A stretch of DNA of 64,000 nt from Ceratotherium simum simum (taxonomy: Eukaryota; Chordata; Mammalia; Perissodactyla; Rhinocerotidae): NCBI RefSeq assembly GCF_000283155.1, contig NW_004454163.1:1598074-1662073 (forward strand). Reading direction: 5' to 3'. A program made the translations under genes and the position numbers. Of the stretch, positions 1-10,890 are shown in pieces (the stretch's first letter is position 1; every line of letters starts with the position of its first letter). Under the pieces are notes generated by a model. The model was not told where the DNA came from. It was given only the letters and a program-made list of their open reading frames with translations, and did not search any database.

Positions 1-1839
1 ATGAAACATGGCCTCCATCCTCTGAGCCATAATTTCTTTAAATCACATTTAGTGAGTGATAATATATAGGCACGTATTAAATATATAGAGTTTTAAACAA
101 CACAGACTTGGGTATTAAAGTGAAATAAATTTGTTTAATAAGTGATCCCATACACCAAATGACTAAATCTACCTGAAAACTTTTATGTATGTAAATAATC
201 AAAATTAAAAGTAATATATACAACTACTAATAAAAGTAAAATTAGAGCCATGAGTTTAAGAATAGAATATTTCTTGCTGGGTTGATAAAGAAAGTCTTTG
301 CAAAAGTTAGGAGATAAACGGGGGCTTGAGAAAATAGTAGGTTATTGATGTTGCAGAAAAGAACAATTTCATCGTGGCCTCCACTTATCAACATTGCATA
401 TGGTGACCAGTTCTGTACATAGTTAACTGTGCCCAGAGATCAGCAAAGATGCAATATGGAAAGATAAAATGATAAAGATAAAATATTATATCATTCATTG
501 AAGCCAGAATGGAAATGAGATAAAATTGAAGAAACTGATTACTCTTCAGACTGACGCCCTGCTCATATTGAAACACTCAGGAATTTAGATGTTCCCTTGG
601 CAAGGAAACAAAAAGGAGAGGAAAAATTTTTAACTGAATTAGTATTTTTTCCAAAAGCCAAGATTAAGAAAAAAGTCTGCGATGATTAAGTTGACCATTA
701 ATTGGCAAGATGTGACTTATAACCATCAGCGGAAAAGTGAGTTTAAGAGTTAAGTGAAATTATGGGAAAATAATTATTGAGCTATATTGAGTTATAATTA
801 TAGATACTGAAAAATCAAGTTTTCTTTTTACACTTTTGAGTTTATACTTGTAATGTTACCATGTAGTCCATCCGCAGCCCCAAATTTCATACTAGTTTTA
901 AGTAAAGACAGTTTCCTATCCTGTTTTTTTAAGTCATCGAGGCTTATTAACCTCATTTATGCAATGTTCAGTTTACATTCTCATTTGAGCTTCTTGGATG
1001 GGTAAGGAAAAAGAGGAGTCTGATGAGAGAACTGTGAATAACACAGAGTGTAGGCATATACGCTCTGCAGAATAATGTACTGTATAAAACAATTTGTATG
1101 CAAATTAACCCGAGGCACAAAGACTTAGAGGGAGAAAAGTGGAGGATGTTAGGAACTAGCTAAGGCAGGTTTTCTCTGCCTTGCTTTCACCATTGTATCC
1201 ATTATCCCTTATTTCAGCAGAAGTGACATTTCCAATATTCACTGCCCTAAGTGAGGTTAAAAGCTGAAAGATTTGAAATTGAGTCAAACTTATTTTAGAT
1301 TTCTAATGTAAACATAATCTTGACTTTTTTAAAACTATATGCCTTTGCTTTCTTTTCCTTCTTTCTTTCTTTCCACTAAGGATTGGCTTTGAATATCAAA
1401 GGTGAAGGAACTTGGATTATAGAGTGGGAATACGTGTACTGATATTTCTCATTGAAAAGGAGAGTGCAAGAGGAGAAGCAAAGGACTATGACTAGTATAT
1501 ACCTGAGAAACACCTCTTGGTTAAGTCCCGAGTACTAGGCAATAGAAACACCAGGTGGAGTGACCTAGATCTGAGGAAATTTTTGCTTCCTTTTCTTCTT
1601 GAAACCTGAGAAAGCATCTGTTTTTGCAAAGATGAACTACACACTATTAATAACATTAAAAGTAAAGAATAGCGGTTACTCTATAGGAGATATTGTGCCA
1701 ACTCATATTTAGAAAGAGTTATCAAGTCATTCTTCCCTTGAATTTTCCATGTACAAAAGTCTCCCACACTTCCCACGAGGAGTGACGAAGAAGAAAGGAT
1801 TGGCCTGGGGATTTGGTGAGGCCTCTAGGTCAGATCAAG
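1..1839. other. AT-rich sequence without recognised gene
   Basis: Unique-looking AT-rich DNA. I see no open frame with protein-like character, no CpG cluster and no repeat I can name, apart from a short TTTC-rich run near 1358-1374. Confidence 0.5.
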
Positions 1840-2470
1840 AAGTTGGCAGCTATACCTCCTTGAGGATCATGACCCTATACCAGGAGGATCAAGCATCTAC
1901 AGCCAGAATGAAGTAGAGAAAGAGACCAGGGAACCAAGATCAGACCAGACGAGTCACTAAACCACATCAGTAGCAAACTCAAGCGTAGGAGCAATAATAT
2001 CTGAGGAGCAACAGTAGAACCACTCCTTACCACCAGGTGTGTCAAGTTTGGGTACTCAAGGGGAGCAGACATTGACATATAGTTAGCAGTGCAAATATTT
2101 ATTGTAAAAGGAAAAGAGAGGAAGCAAGATTGAGCAGGGGAAGCCTTTAGATAGTGAAGCTGATTTAACAAAGTCTCTGTCAGCCCAACAGGGAGCTCTA
2201 GAACAAATATAGACAGATCCATGTTGTGTAGAAATGACTAGGCCTTTGTCTGACCACCATGCTCAGTTATTGGCTGGTGGGCATCCAGATAAGAGCATAT
2301 CCTTGAGGCATACCACTGCCTTGTTTAGCAGAGCACACCCTGAAATTAGTGTGACCTTGGGTCACAAGCTAAGCTAAAGATTGATGCTCTCAGCTAACCA
2401 CCTTTTTGCAGCTCGGAGGCAAGTCCCTTCCTGAAGAGTGATCTGGGCATTGCATTTTCATGTCAGTCAT
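1840..2470 (-). mobile_element. LTR-like block, probably ERVL class, antisense
   Basis: The composition and phrases resemble an old ERVL-type LTR read on the minus strand. A minus-strand AATAAA signal lies near 2095-2102 (plus-strand TTTATT), followed by a purine-rich stretch. The 115-codon minus-strand frame at 1875-2222 lies wholly inside the block and shows no known protein. I recognise the general type only; the subfamily and exact ends are uncertain. Confidence 0.4.
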
Positions 2471-5400
2471 ATCAACATAGCCCTTTTCAAGTCCCCCTTC
2501 ACTTTCAAATCTTCTCATCACCTAGTCAAGCGTAGGTCTTCCTTAGAAGGAAGAGAAGAATATAGTGAGGGCGATGACCTTGAACTCCTTATGCCAAGAA
2601 AAACTAAGGCAAAATTGGGATTTGCTGATTTCACCTTGAACTGGCAAGATTTGGTTTTCCCCTGTAATCAAATGAGACTTAAAGACCTAAGTAGTTTTTA
2701 GTTATAAAGAAATAAGTAGTTTAATCTTTGTACACCAAATTTTTCCTATTGTGGTAATACCCACTGTATATATTTTAAATATACAGAAATAAGGAAATTT
2801 TATTACTAAGAAACATCTGTAACAGGTGTTTTAGTTCTAGATTTCTAGATGCATTTAAATATAGAATTAAATTACTAGCTTTCAAAGGTATATAAGCCAA
2901 CTACTTACACAAATTCAGCATTTCCCTTTTGGAGGATTATAAAGCTATATTCTAGAATAAGGTAAAATAAAAGTAGTGAACTATTCTCTCAGTGCATCCT
3001 ACCGAGCGAACTGAAAGAATTAGTGATAACTTCTAAACATGACTATATCCACTTGTAAATCCTTGATGAACGTAAATAGCAATGTCATGAAGAATTATGA
3101 AATGCAATTAATTAAGCTCCTATAAGAAAAGAAAACAACATTCCAGAAAAAAAATACAGGCAATTACTCAAGAGGAAAGAGATTTAGTAATGAAAACTGA
3201 AAACGAATATATAGGATTTTCACTATCATTCATGTTCTCAAAGTTTCTCTTGCGACTCTAAATCTAAGGGAAATACAGTAGGTGCCAAGTATCCCCGTAT
3301 CATAAGTGACGTGTCAGGCTACCTGTGCAGATGTTCTAAGAGACAAAAAAGAAGTTCTGCAACATAAGTTATCTCTTACCTTCAGGTTTTAAGGAATGAA
3401 GAAGATCAATAGAGAAGATTTGTTGGCAGGGATTTGTTAGTATGTTGTAAATTCCACCCTTATCCCCATGGAGGAGGCAAGAGGAGAGCGTTTCCCCAGC
3501 CATAAGCCAGAGAGAGAGCCTTCAAGGGGATTAACTACTAAATTTCTTTTCGGTCCAAAATAATAGAGAACATTACATTTCACTAATAATTAATATGCAG
3601 ATTGATTTTGGTGCTCACACTCATACATGCAGCCATGTGTCACACACAATATGAGAGATACTCTAAAAGAAGAGTGAGGGTTCCAAATGCAGAGAGATTT
3701 TAACTGAGGCCCCCTGCTCATCGGTATACTCTCAGCATATTGGGACCTATTTCCACTTATATGCATCCTGTTGAGTGGATTTTTGGATTAAATTATATAA
3801 TTTTAGCTCAACTAACACTTACAGAATGGAAAATGGCTGACAAAGATACTTGTAAAGAAAACAGGCTGATAGTCCTAATGATAGAAGTAAAAGCAAATAA
3901 CAGTGAAATCACAGAGATATCATGTTTTTCAACCCTTGTGAAAGTTTTTCTTTGGACACTAACCAGGTTAAAACAATGTCAGTCTAAATAAATGTGTCAA
4001 GAAATTAGGCAATTAAATAATACACTACTAAATAATCAATAGGTCAAAGAAGAAATCATTCCTAACTCATGACCAAAATCATTAATTTTAATGTGCTTTT
4101 GGAATACAATTTAACTCCAGAAATTTTAGTCTACCTTACTACCAGAAGTTCTTAAGTCATTATTCCTATGGTAGAGAGAGATACTGAGGGTGTGACAGAC
4201 TCCTTGGATGTAGAGACAAAAAGATCTTTCTCACATGACCTGCTCCTGCTAATTGCTGCTATATTATGTCAACCTTAACAAAGCTTTATTTAAGATCCAC
4301 CTTTAACTTTTACTCAAGAGCCTTTGTAGCTTACATGCAGTTATTAGCATTGCCTCAGAATCTCCATCAAGATTCCATTCCCGTAACTTCTGCCATTAAT
4401 TTTTGTGAAGTTATAATCATTGCCCCCTTAAGCACCATTTTCATCCAATCACTCAGGACTTTGAAGTAAATGCCCATATTACCTAACATAAAATCTAAAA
4501 TTCCCAATCCACTCCACAAAATTTCTTTGCTTTAATCACTTCCTATGGAATTTAAACAAACATATTTCTTTCGACTAAGCTATTTGGTCTTTGCTTTACC
4601 CAGTTTACTGATCTCAACACCCAATGTCTGCTTGCTGTTTTCACTATATCAATGTGTGATTCATTTGTTGTTTTATTCACTCTTTCCTATGCCTTCATCA
4701 TGAATGCGGAATCACTGTGACTTTTCTTTCAAATAAAAATGTCATTTCAGAACAATCATTCCTAAAGTATTGAAAAAATAAGGTCTTAAATTATTTTTGA
4801 TAATCAAATGTGGCCTACTTTGGTCATCATTATGAATATGACAAATTCTTAAAGTTACAACTTCTAGTGGAAAAAGTAAAAGAAATGCAGCATATTCAGC
4901 TTTGAGTTTAGGGAGAAATTTCATGACCATTTATTAGGCTCATATTGTTTCATAAATCCATATTCATTTGGAATGTTGAAGTTGAGGAACTCTATACTTA
5001 ATACCAATGTGATATTTGACAAATAGTATTGAATTCAATTAAGTCATTAATATTTATTGCATTTGATATAAAAATTAAATATTATAATTTAAATATATAT
5101 TTAAAATATTTTGCAGTAGCACAAAAAATACTCCTAAATATATTTTAAAACAGAGTAATTAAGATATGCTTCTAAATAAAAACTTAAATAAAAGTGCATT
5201 TCTCTAGATATTCTCATTTGGAAACAAGTTAATTTTGGTTTTTTTTTTTTTCTGTTTTGAACACTCACTTTCAAAAATAAGGGCTATATCCTTCTTGTTT
5301 ATATAAGACTTTATATTTATTATATTTTAATGTAATCAAATATCAGCTAAAATATGATTGGAAAAAAGAGGTCTCTGAATGTAAAGATTAAACATTGGAA

Positions 5401-6323
5401 GAAGGCCTTCTAAGTCATGTTGTACCTATATTGCCTTTACAACAGCATAACGAAAGTGCATTTTGATATATATCTTTAATATTCTTTTTATTGAAGTGAG
5501 AGACAGTATAAGAAAGTAACTTATAGTTTCTTGGGACAGTGTACTCCCAGATATTTCTATGTGTAGACATCCTTGTTGCTTTTAACATTCCCTCTACAAC
5601 AATAACGCTTTACTTGGAACCACAAAACAAATATTCAAAATCACAGAGGAAAGAAAATCCATAAGTACTGTGTTTTAATTTAATATTTCTTTCACTTTCA
5701 CAAGTTGATATTTTTAGAACTAGTCAGTGTGGTTACCACGAATTTATTTCTGAAAATAGGAGTTATATAATTTAGTAACTCTGTAGAAATAGATTTGAAG
5801 TAAATCTTTATACACAAATTATAATAAAATCTACATAAAATGAGATTAACTTCTAAAATGCTATATTGACTTCTATGATAATTTAGGGCATTTTATTAGA
5901 GGCACATTGTCTAATTCAGCATAATTTAAAAGTCTCTCCTAGGACACGCAACTAGCAATTAAAACCAAACAAAACAAATTTATTGTCATTATTTTTCTAA
6001 AGTTTCTTCTAAAGTTTCATCTGTAGCATTTGTATTCTGATTATTTCTTTTTCTTTCTATTCATTTCCTAATTTTGTCTCATTTTAAAACTTTATCTCTT
6101 TGAGAACACAAATACATTTTAATGTTAGTAAATATATGCTGAAGTATTGACAAACAATAATTTATAAAATGTTCTCATTTTTGTTTAGGCCACTAAAGAT
6201 TTTTATTCTAATGCATGTTTATAGTTTGGTTAACAATATGAGTATTATTACCATTTTCTTCCCAATGTTTTCAAAATCATTTAGTGATATTCTTTCCAGA
6301 TGCTGTTATACAGAGCTGTTGCC
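2471..6323. other. AT-rich unique sequence
   Basis: No gene, RNA or clearly named repeat seen. There is a poly-T run near 5239-5251. The short frames at 3740-3991 and 4266-4469 have no motif or domain that I recognise and are probably chance. Confidence 0.45.
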
Positions 6324-6338
6324 GCAATGTTTCATCTT
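6324..6338. repeat. target-site duplication (left) of the ERE
   Basis: Perfect 15-base match to 6558-6572 on the other side of the SINE. Confidence 0.93.
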
Positions 6339-6557
6339 TTTTTTTTTTTTTTTAAAGATTTTATTTATTTTATTTTTCCCCCCAAAGCCCCAGTGGATAG
6401 TTGTGTGTCGTAGCTGCACATCCTTCTAGTTGCTGTATGTGGGACTCGGCCTCAGGATGAACTGAGAAGTGGTGCCTCGATGCGCACCCGGGATCCGAAC
6501 CCGGGCCATCAGCATCGCAGCGCGCGCACTTAACCACCAAGCCACAGGGCCGGCCCT
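6339..6557 (-). mobile_element. ERE SINE (tRNA-derived), full length, antisense
   Basis: On the minus strand this begins AGGGCCGGCCC.. and runs through the tRNA-related head to an A-rich tail, seen as poly-T at 6339-6353 on the plus strand. It is flanked by a 15-base direct repeat, GCAATGTTTCATCTT, at 6324-6338 and 6558-6572, the target-site duplication expected from L1-driven insertion. It is nearly identical to the copy at 10525-10746. The open frames across it are read-through of SINE sequence, not genes. Confidence 0.93.
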
Positions 6558-6572
6558 GCAATGTTTCATCTT
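6558..6572. repeat. target-site duplication (right) of the ERE
   Basis: Perfect partner of 6324-6338. Confidence 0.93.
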
Positions 6573-8164
6573 AACGTTAAAATTCTTATAAAATAATAAG
6601 TGAATTATAATGTTTCAGCAGTTTTGATATGTTCAGGGCAAGACCTACTTCATTCCTTGCTAAGTAAAATAAAAAGAGAACAATCTCCATGGCAACAATT
6701 GCATAATGCTTGTTAATTTCAACATCTCACTCAAACAGGTTTCTGGATCTCTTCTGGTGTCTATGTTAGATATTTGTAAATGTTTCATCACAGTAGAGTA
6801 AGAAATAGAAAGTCTGGAGAAATTGGATACAAGCATTTCAAGAATTGATTCATCGTTTTAATACAATTACAGCATTAAATATAAGAAAATAATATACTTT
6901 TCCTTCTTAATGCCAAATTCAGCAGACAGACCTATCTTCAATTGTTTTTTCCCCTGTATAAGAACTGATTAGTCAAATATACATTTGAATGTTTATAGCT
7001 GTGTGTATGTATATTTGTATATAAAAACACTGGCTACAGTCTGCCGCTCAGAATCTAAAAAGCCAAATCTCTATAGTTGATATACACGATATTAACTTAA
7101 GTAAAATGAAGTCAGAAATACAAATCTCTAATCAGAGACTATTCATGATATATTACAAAACCAAATAAAAATGACTTGATTTTCCATTAGCCAGGATAAT
7201 CAGAAATCAACCCTCAAATACAATGCAAGGTGGTAAAATATTTGCTTAAAAATATTTTGTATTTAGAGTAGTCTGAAGCGATCAATTTTGAAAAAATTTT
7301 CCTCTCTATCCCACAAGTGTTAGAACATTTATTTTAATCTCTCGTCTGTCCGTGTTTTCTCAAGTGATCCATGGAAGTGATTCTCCAAAAGAGCAAAGCT
7401 ATTTTTTTTTAATAGAATCTGAGACAAACATTTCTCTGTGACTCTTCCAGCAAGCCAACCCTTTTAGTCATATATCCTTTCTTTGCTTAGATATACTGGT
7501 CCACAATTCTCTAGACAAACCCATTCTCCTTTTTCCTTTTCTTTTGTTAGCATTACTTGTGGTATTTGACCTCTTTTTGTAAAGATGATTGTCCCCAACT
7601 CCTGTCAGCATCTTTCTGAGTGCCTGAGGTCCTGCCAGTGTTCATTTTGGTCTACAGATAATTAACTCAGAAAATCATTTGGACAAATTTAAATCCCTAG
7701 AGATTAGTTCGGGTCATCTCCTTTTGTATTAATTTGCTCAAGCAACTTGTCCACTGTGAGTCATTTCTGGGGCAGAGATTTGGCTATCAAGAAACTATAT
7801 AACTTGACTGTACTCTGGGGCACCTCAATGACATTTTTTTTCTTAGAATCTGTCAGTTTTAGAAAAAATACAATTCAGAGCACTGTCAAGTCTTTAAAAT
7901 GGAATGTTTTCATTTCACGTTAGCATTTGGTAAGCACTGAATGTGGTTCATGAAAACAATATAATGTTACCTGTGTTCATTTTGATGGGGATTTAGAAAA
8001 TATTGTTCTATTCTAACGCAAGTATAAAATTTAAGTACACATATATACTTCATATATTTTCCTTTGCATTTTTACTCTTAACTATAATGCCAGCATCACA
8101 GAAAGACAATGAAGAAGTTGTAGCTGTTTGAACTATTTTCAGGAAGAGATAGGAACACTGTCTA
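6573..8164. other. unique sequence with one RFX-like site
   Basis: No gene or named repeat recognised. The notable spot is 6683-6696, listed separately. Confidence 0.45.
6683..6696 (-). promoter_or_regulatory. RFX-type X-box match
   Basis: The minus strand reads GTTGCCATGGAGAT, very close to the palindromic RFX-family X-box (GTTNCCATGGNAAC and its common variant ending GAGAC). A 14-base near-perfect match is uncommon by chance in AT-rich DNA. No promoter is visible nearby, so any role would be distal. This is a sequence match only. Confidence 0.4.
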
Positions 8165-8167
8165 ATA

Positions 8168-8322
8168 CAAAGGTACTATTCTGGGAATGAGGGGAATCAA
8201 GTTCTAGTTGATTCCACCATTCATAGCTCTGGGACTTTGGAGAACTCAACATTCTGTGTGTCAGAATCCAGATCTGTAAAATGGGTGTCCTGGAGAAAAA
8301 TGATCTCTGAGGCTTTTCTAAG
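8168..8322 (+). mobile_element. MIR SINE fragment
   Basis: The order of phrases follows the MIR core in sense: a segment ending CCATTCATAGCTCTGGGACTTTGG, a cytosine-poor link, then CAGATCTGTAAAATGGG. Diverged as expected for this old family. The 62-codon minus frame across it is a shadow. Confidence 0.7.
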
Positions 8323-8680
8323 TACACCAGTTAATGTTTATGAGTTTTAGAACACATGAATTTGCAAAAGGAGAAGGTCCAGCAGTAAAATAACTTGCTA
8401 AGGCTCTAATACACATATTTCAATCATATTCTGGTTTAGATTTTTTGTATCAACCATTTGAAGTTTCCACCAAACGTAAAGGATCTAGTCTATTTTTTTC
8501 CCAAAAATGTTACAATATCAGAAACCGAGGTATATTTGTTTCTCCTAATTTTAGATTCTGTCTTCTTAGAATTCTTAAGAAAAAACAAAGTACTATAGAC
8601 CTGTGAAAATCTTTCTTTTCTTAAACACACTAATATGTGTGTCAATTCTTACTTTTGCACTTATGTTTTAAGTAGTTATT

Positions 8681-8873
8681 AGTTTTTGTGCTGAGGAAGA
8701 TTAGCCCTGAGCTAATGTCTGTGCCAATCTTCCTCTATTTTATATGTGGGTCGCCACCACAGCATGGCTGACGAGTGGTATAGTTCCATGCTCGGGATCT
8801 GAACCTGTGAACCTGGGCTGCCAAAGCAGAGCATGCTGAACTTTAACACTAGGACCTGGGGCCGGCCCCTGAC
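8681..8873 (-). mobile_element. ERE SINE, older subfamily, antisense
   Basis: The minus strand starts GGGGCCGGCCCC.. and ends in the tail phrase seen on plus as GCTGAGGAAGATTAGCCCTGAGC. It is flanked by GTAGTTATT at 8672-8680 and 8874-8882. More diverged than the copies at 6339 and 10525, and without a long A tail. Confidence 0.88.
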
Positions 8874-8882
8874 GTAGTTATT

Positions 8883-10344
8883 TTTTAAACCAGAACCGGT
8901 ATTTATTACCATTCTGGTCAAGCCTGCCTCACAATAATAAATTTTGGGTCCTCTTGCTAATTGGTGAATGGGATACTTGAAATTTATGGATTCACTGATG
9001 TTTTAAGAATGGATTTTTATTGTCATGAATTGAAAGGGTTTAAACATTCATAAACTAAAAATTCCTCTTAAAGCAATCAACACATTTTATTAACAAGTTT
9101 GACTTAATTCTTTATCTGCCTTTGAAGAGGAATGACTACACATTTGTATTTAGTAACTGAGCAGATGCCATATTACTTTGTGTATTAAAAAACCCTCAAA
9201 GGCATAATTTTTCCACTAAGCCTATAATGTAATGCAGCATTATATTGTGATAATTTTAAAACATTTAATAAAAATATTATATATATATATAATTCCTACA
9301 CTGATATTTTTAAAGGGAATAATTTGGAATAGGAAATATAGTATAATGTATGCATAGATAAAATATTCAAGAAAACTGACCTCAGGTCTAAGAACATTAC
9401 TGTAGATCAGGATCCTCTCTAAATGTTTCAAACTTACTTTCTTGGTCCATTGGTGAGAGATATTGATATATCTTTGTTTTGAATTATATTCAATTTTCTG
9501 AATTATATTTAGATGAGTAGTTACTGTTGGAAAAAAAGAAAAATAGCACACTGATAATATGTCTCCTTGAACCTTGCCTCTCTTGCAGGTCTACTGTGAC
9601 AAAGAGGAACAGATAGGAGTAGTCTTTTCTTCTCTTTGGTTCACGCCCAGGGTCTCCAGTCATCCAGGTAAAGGTTCATTGGCCAAGTTTTTCTGAACCT
9701 TCTCTTTTAGAGAAATTTTCCCTGCTTAAAACCCGGAAAGTTGTGTAATGGTTCTTGTCTTTTCTTACTTTGGTTTTCTGTGTAACTTCAGTTTGGTCTT
9801 GTAATCATTGCTTGGTGTAATTGAAAAAGAAATATATATATATATATATGTTACTTATACATACTTATAATATATCTATATTTATATTTGGTAGATTCAA
9901 GTGAGGCAGCAACATACTTTTACTCTGCCCTCTTGAACCAGAATTCCCTTCATTATTCTTAAGTCAAATAACTAAATGATCATCATTGAAGCCAGGAACA
10001 AGGCATAAAGGTCTATAAGCATTCCACTATTTCATCCAATCACTTTTGTAACAAAACTGTATTGTGTGGAATGTAGTTATCTTACTCTACAATATTGTGT
10101 TGGAGGTTCTAGAACTAAGACGACAAAGCAGGTAACTCATATTATAAACTTAATTTTGGAAATTAGGTGGCAAAATATAATTTGTAGATGATTTAGTCAT
10201 CTACCTACAAAACTCAAGAAAATTAATAAAACACTATTATAAATTCTTAAAAATTTTAAATGACAATACAAAATAATTATGTAACATTAAAAATTTTATT
10301 CATAGTTACATCATAGTCCTCTGTTTTATTTTTCTTTTTATGTA
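8883..10344. other. AT-rich sequence with exon-like segment
   Basis: No recognised gene. It contains TA dinucleotide runs at 9276-9292 and 9832-9849 and a splice-site-flanked segment at 9589-9667 that is listed separately. Confidence 0.45.
9589..9667 (+). other. exon-like segment with splice signals (speculative)
   Basis: A pyrimidine-rich tract ends in TCTCTTGCAG at 9579-9588. The 79-base segment stays open in one frame (starting V-Y-C-D-K-E-E-Q) while the other two frames hit stops, and it ends CATCCAG with GTAAAG immediately after. These are strong consensus acceptor and donor forms. No homologous protein is recognised and no neighbouring coding exon is seen, so a cryptic site pair or a non-coding exon is equally possible. 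Confidence 0.2.
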
Positions 10345-10890
10345 TTTTTGAATATTTTATATTAGAGAATTTGAAACATACAAAAAGGTAGTCAGACTAT
10401 AATAAACCCCTATCTGCATCAAATTAAAGCCTATTGTGTCCCACTCATATCCCCACACATTCTCCTCCCATATTATTCTGAGACAGTTTATCCTTTCATC
10501 CATCAAATTTCAGTATGCATTTCTTTTTTTTTTTTTTTTTAAAGATTTTATTTATTTTTATTTTTTCCCCCCAAAGCCCCAGTGGATAGTTGTGTGTCGT
10601 AGCTGCACATCCTTCTAGTTGCTGTATGCGGGACTCGGCCTCAGGATGAACGGAGAAGTGGTGCCTCGATGCGCACCCGGGATCCGAACCCGGGCTGCCA
10701 GCATCGCAGCGCGCGCACTTAACCACCAAGCCACAGGGCCGGCCCTCAGTATGCATTTCTAAAGAAGCACTCCTTTTAATTAGCTTAATTGCAAATATCA
10801 ATTGTGACATCTAAGGAAATAACATCTAAAGAAATAACAATTCCTAAATAGACCAAATATTCAGTCATTTAGTCAAATTCTCATTCTCAT
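10345..10890 (-). mobile_element. L1 3' UTR fragment (L1M type), split by an ERE
   Basis: The sequence from about 10345 to 10524 and from about 10761 to 10890 reads as one old element that continues across the inserted SINE. I recognise the antisense 3' end of an L1M-type LINE, with phrases about AATTTGAAACATACAAAAAGG and, after the SINE, a segment ending in ATTCAGTCATTTAGTCAAATTC. The family label is from memory. Confidence 0.55.
10525..10746 (-). mobile_element. ERE SINE, full length, antisense, nested in L1
   Basis: Structure as in the 6339 copy, with a poly-T stretch at the left edge and AGGGCCGGCCC on the minus strand at the right. The flanking 14-base duplication CAGTATGCATTTCT lies at 10511-10524 and 10747-10760. 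The duplication lies inside older L1-derived sequence, so the insertion is younger than that L1. Confidence 0.93.

Noticed and set aside
1545..1560. CTCF-like core ACACCAGGTGGAG
   Set aside because: Only the central bases fit. The flanking positions of the CTCF motif are poor, so it is below what I would report.
10496..10810. 104-codon minus-strand frame
   Set aside because: It is read-through of the ERE SINE; the similar frame at 6370-6561 lies in the sister SINE copy.
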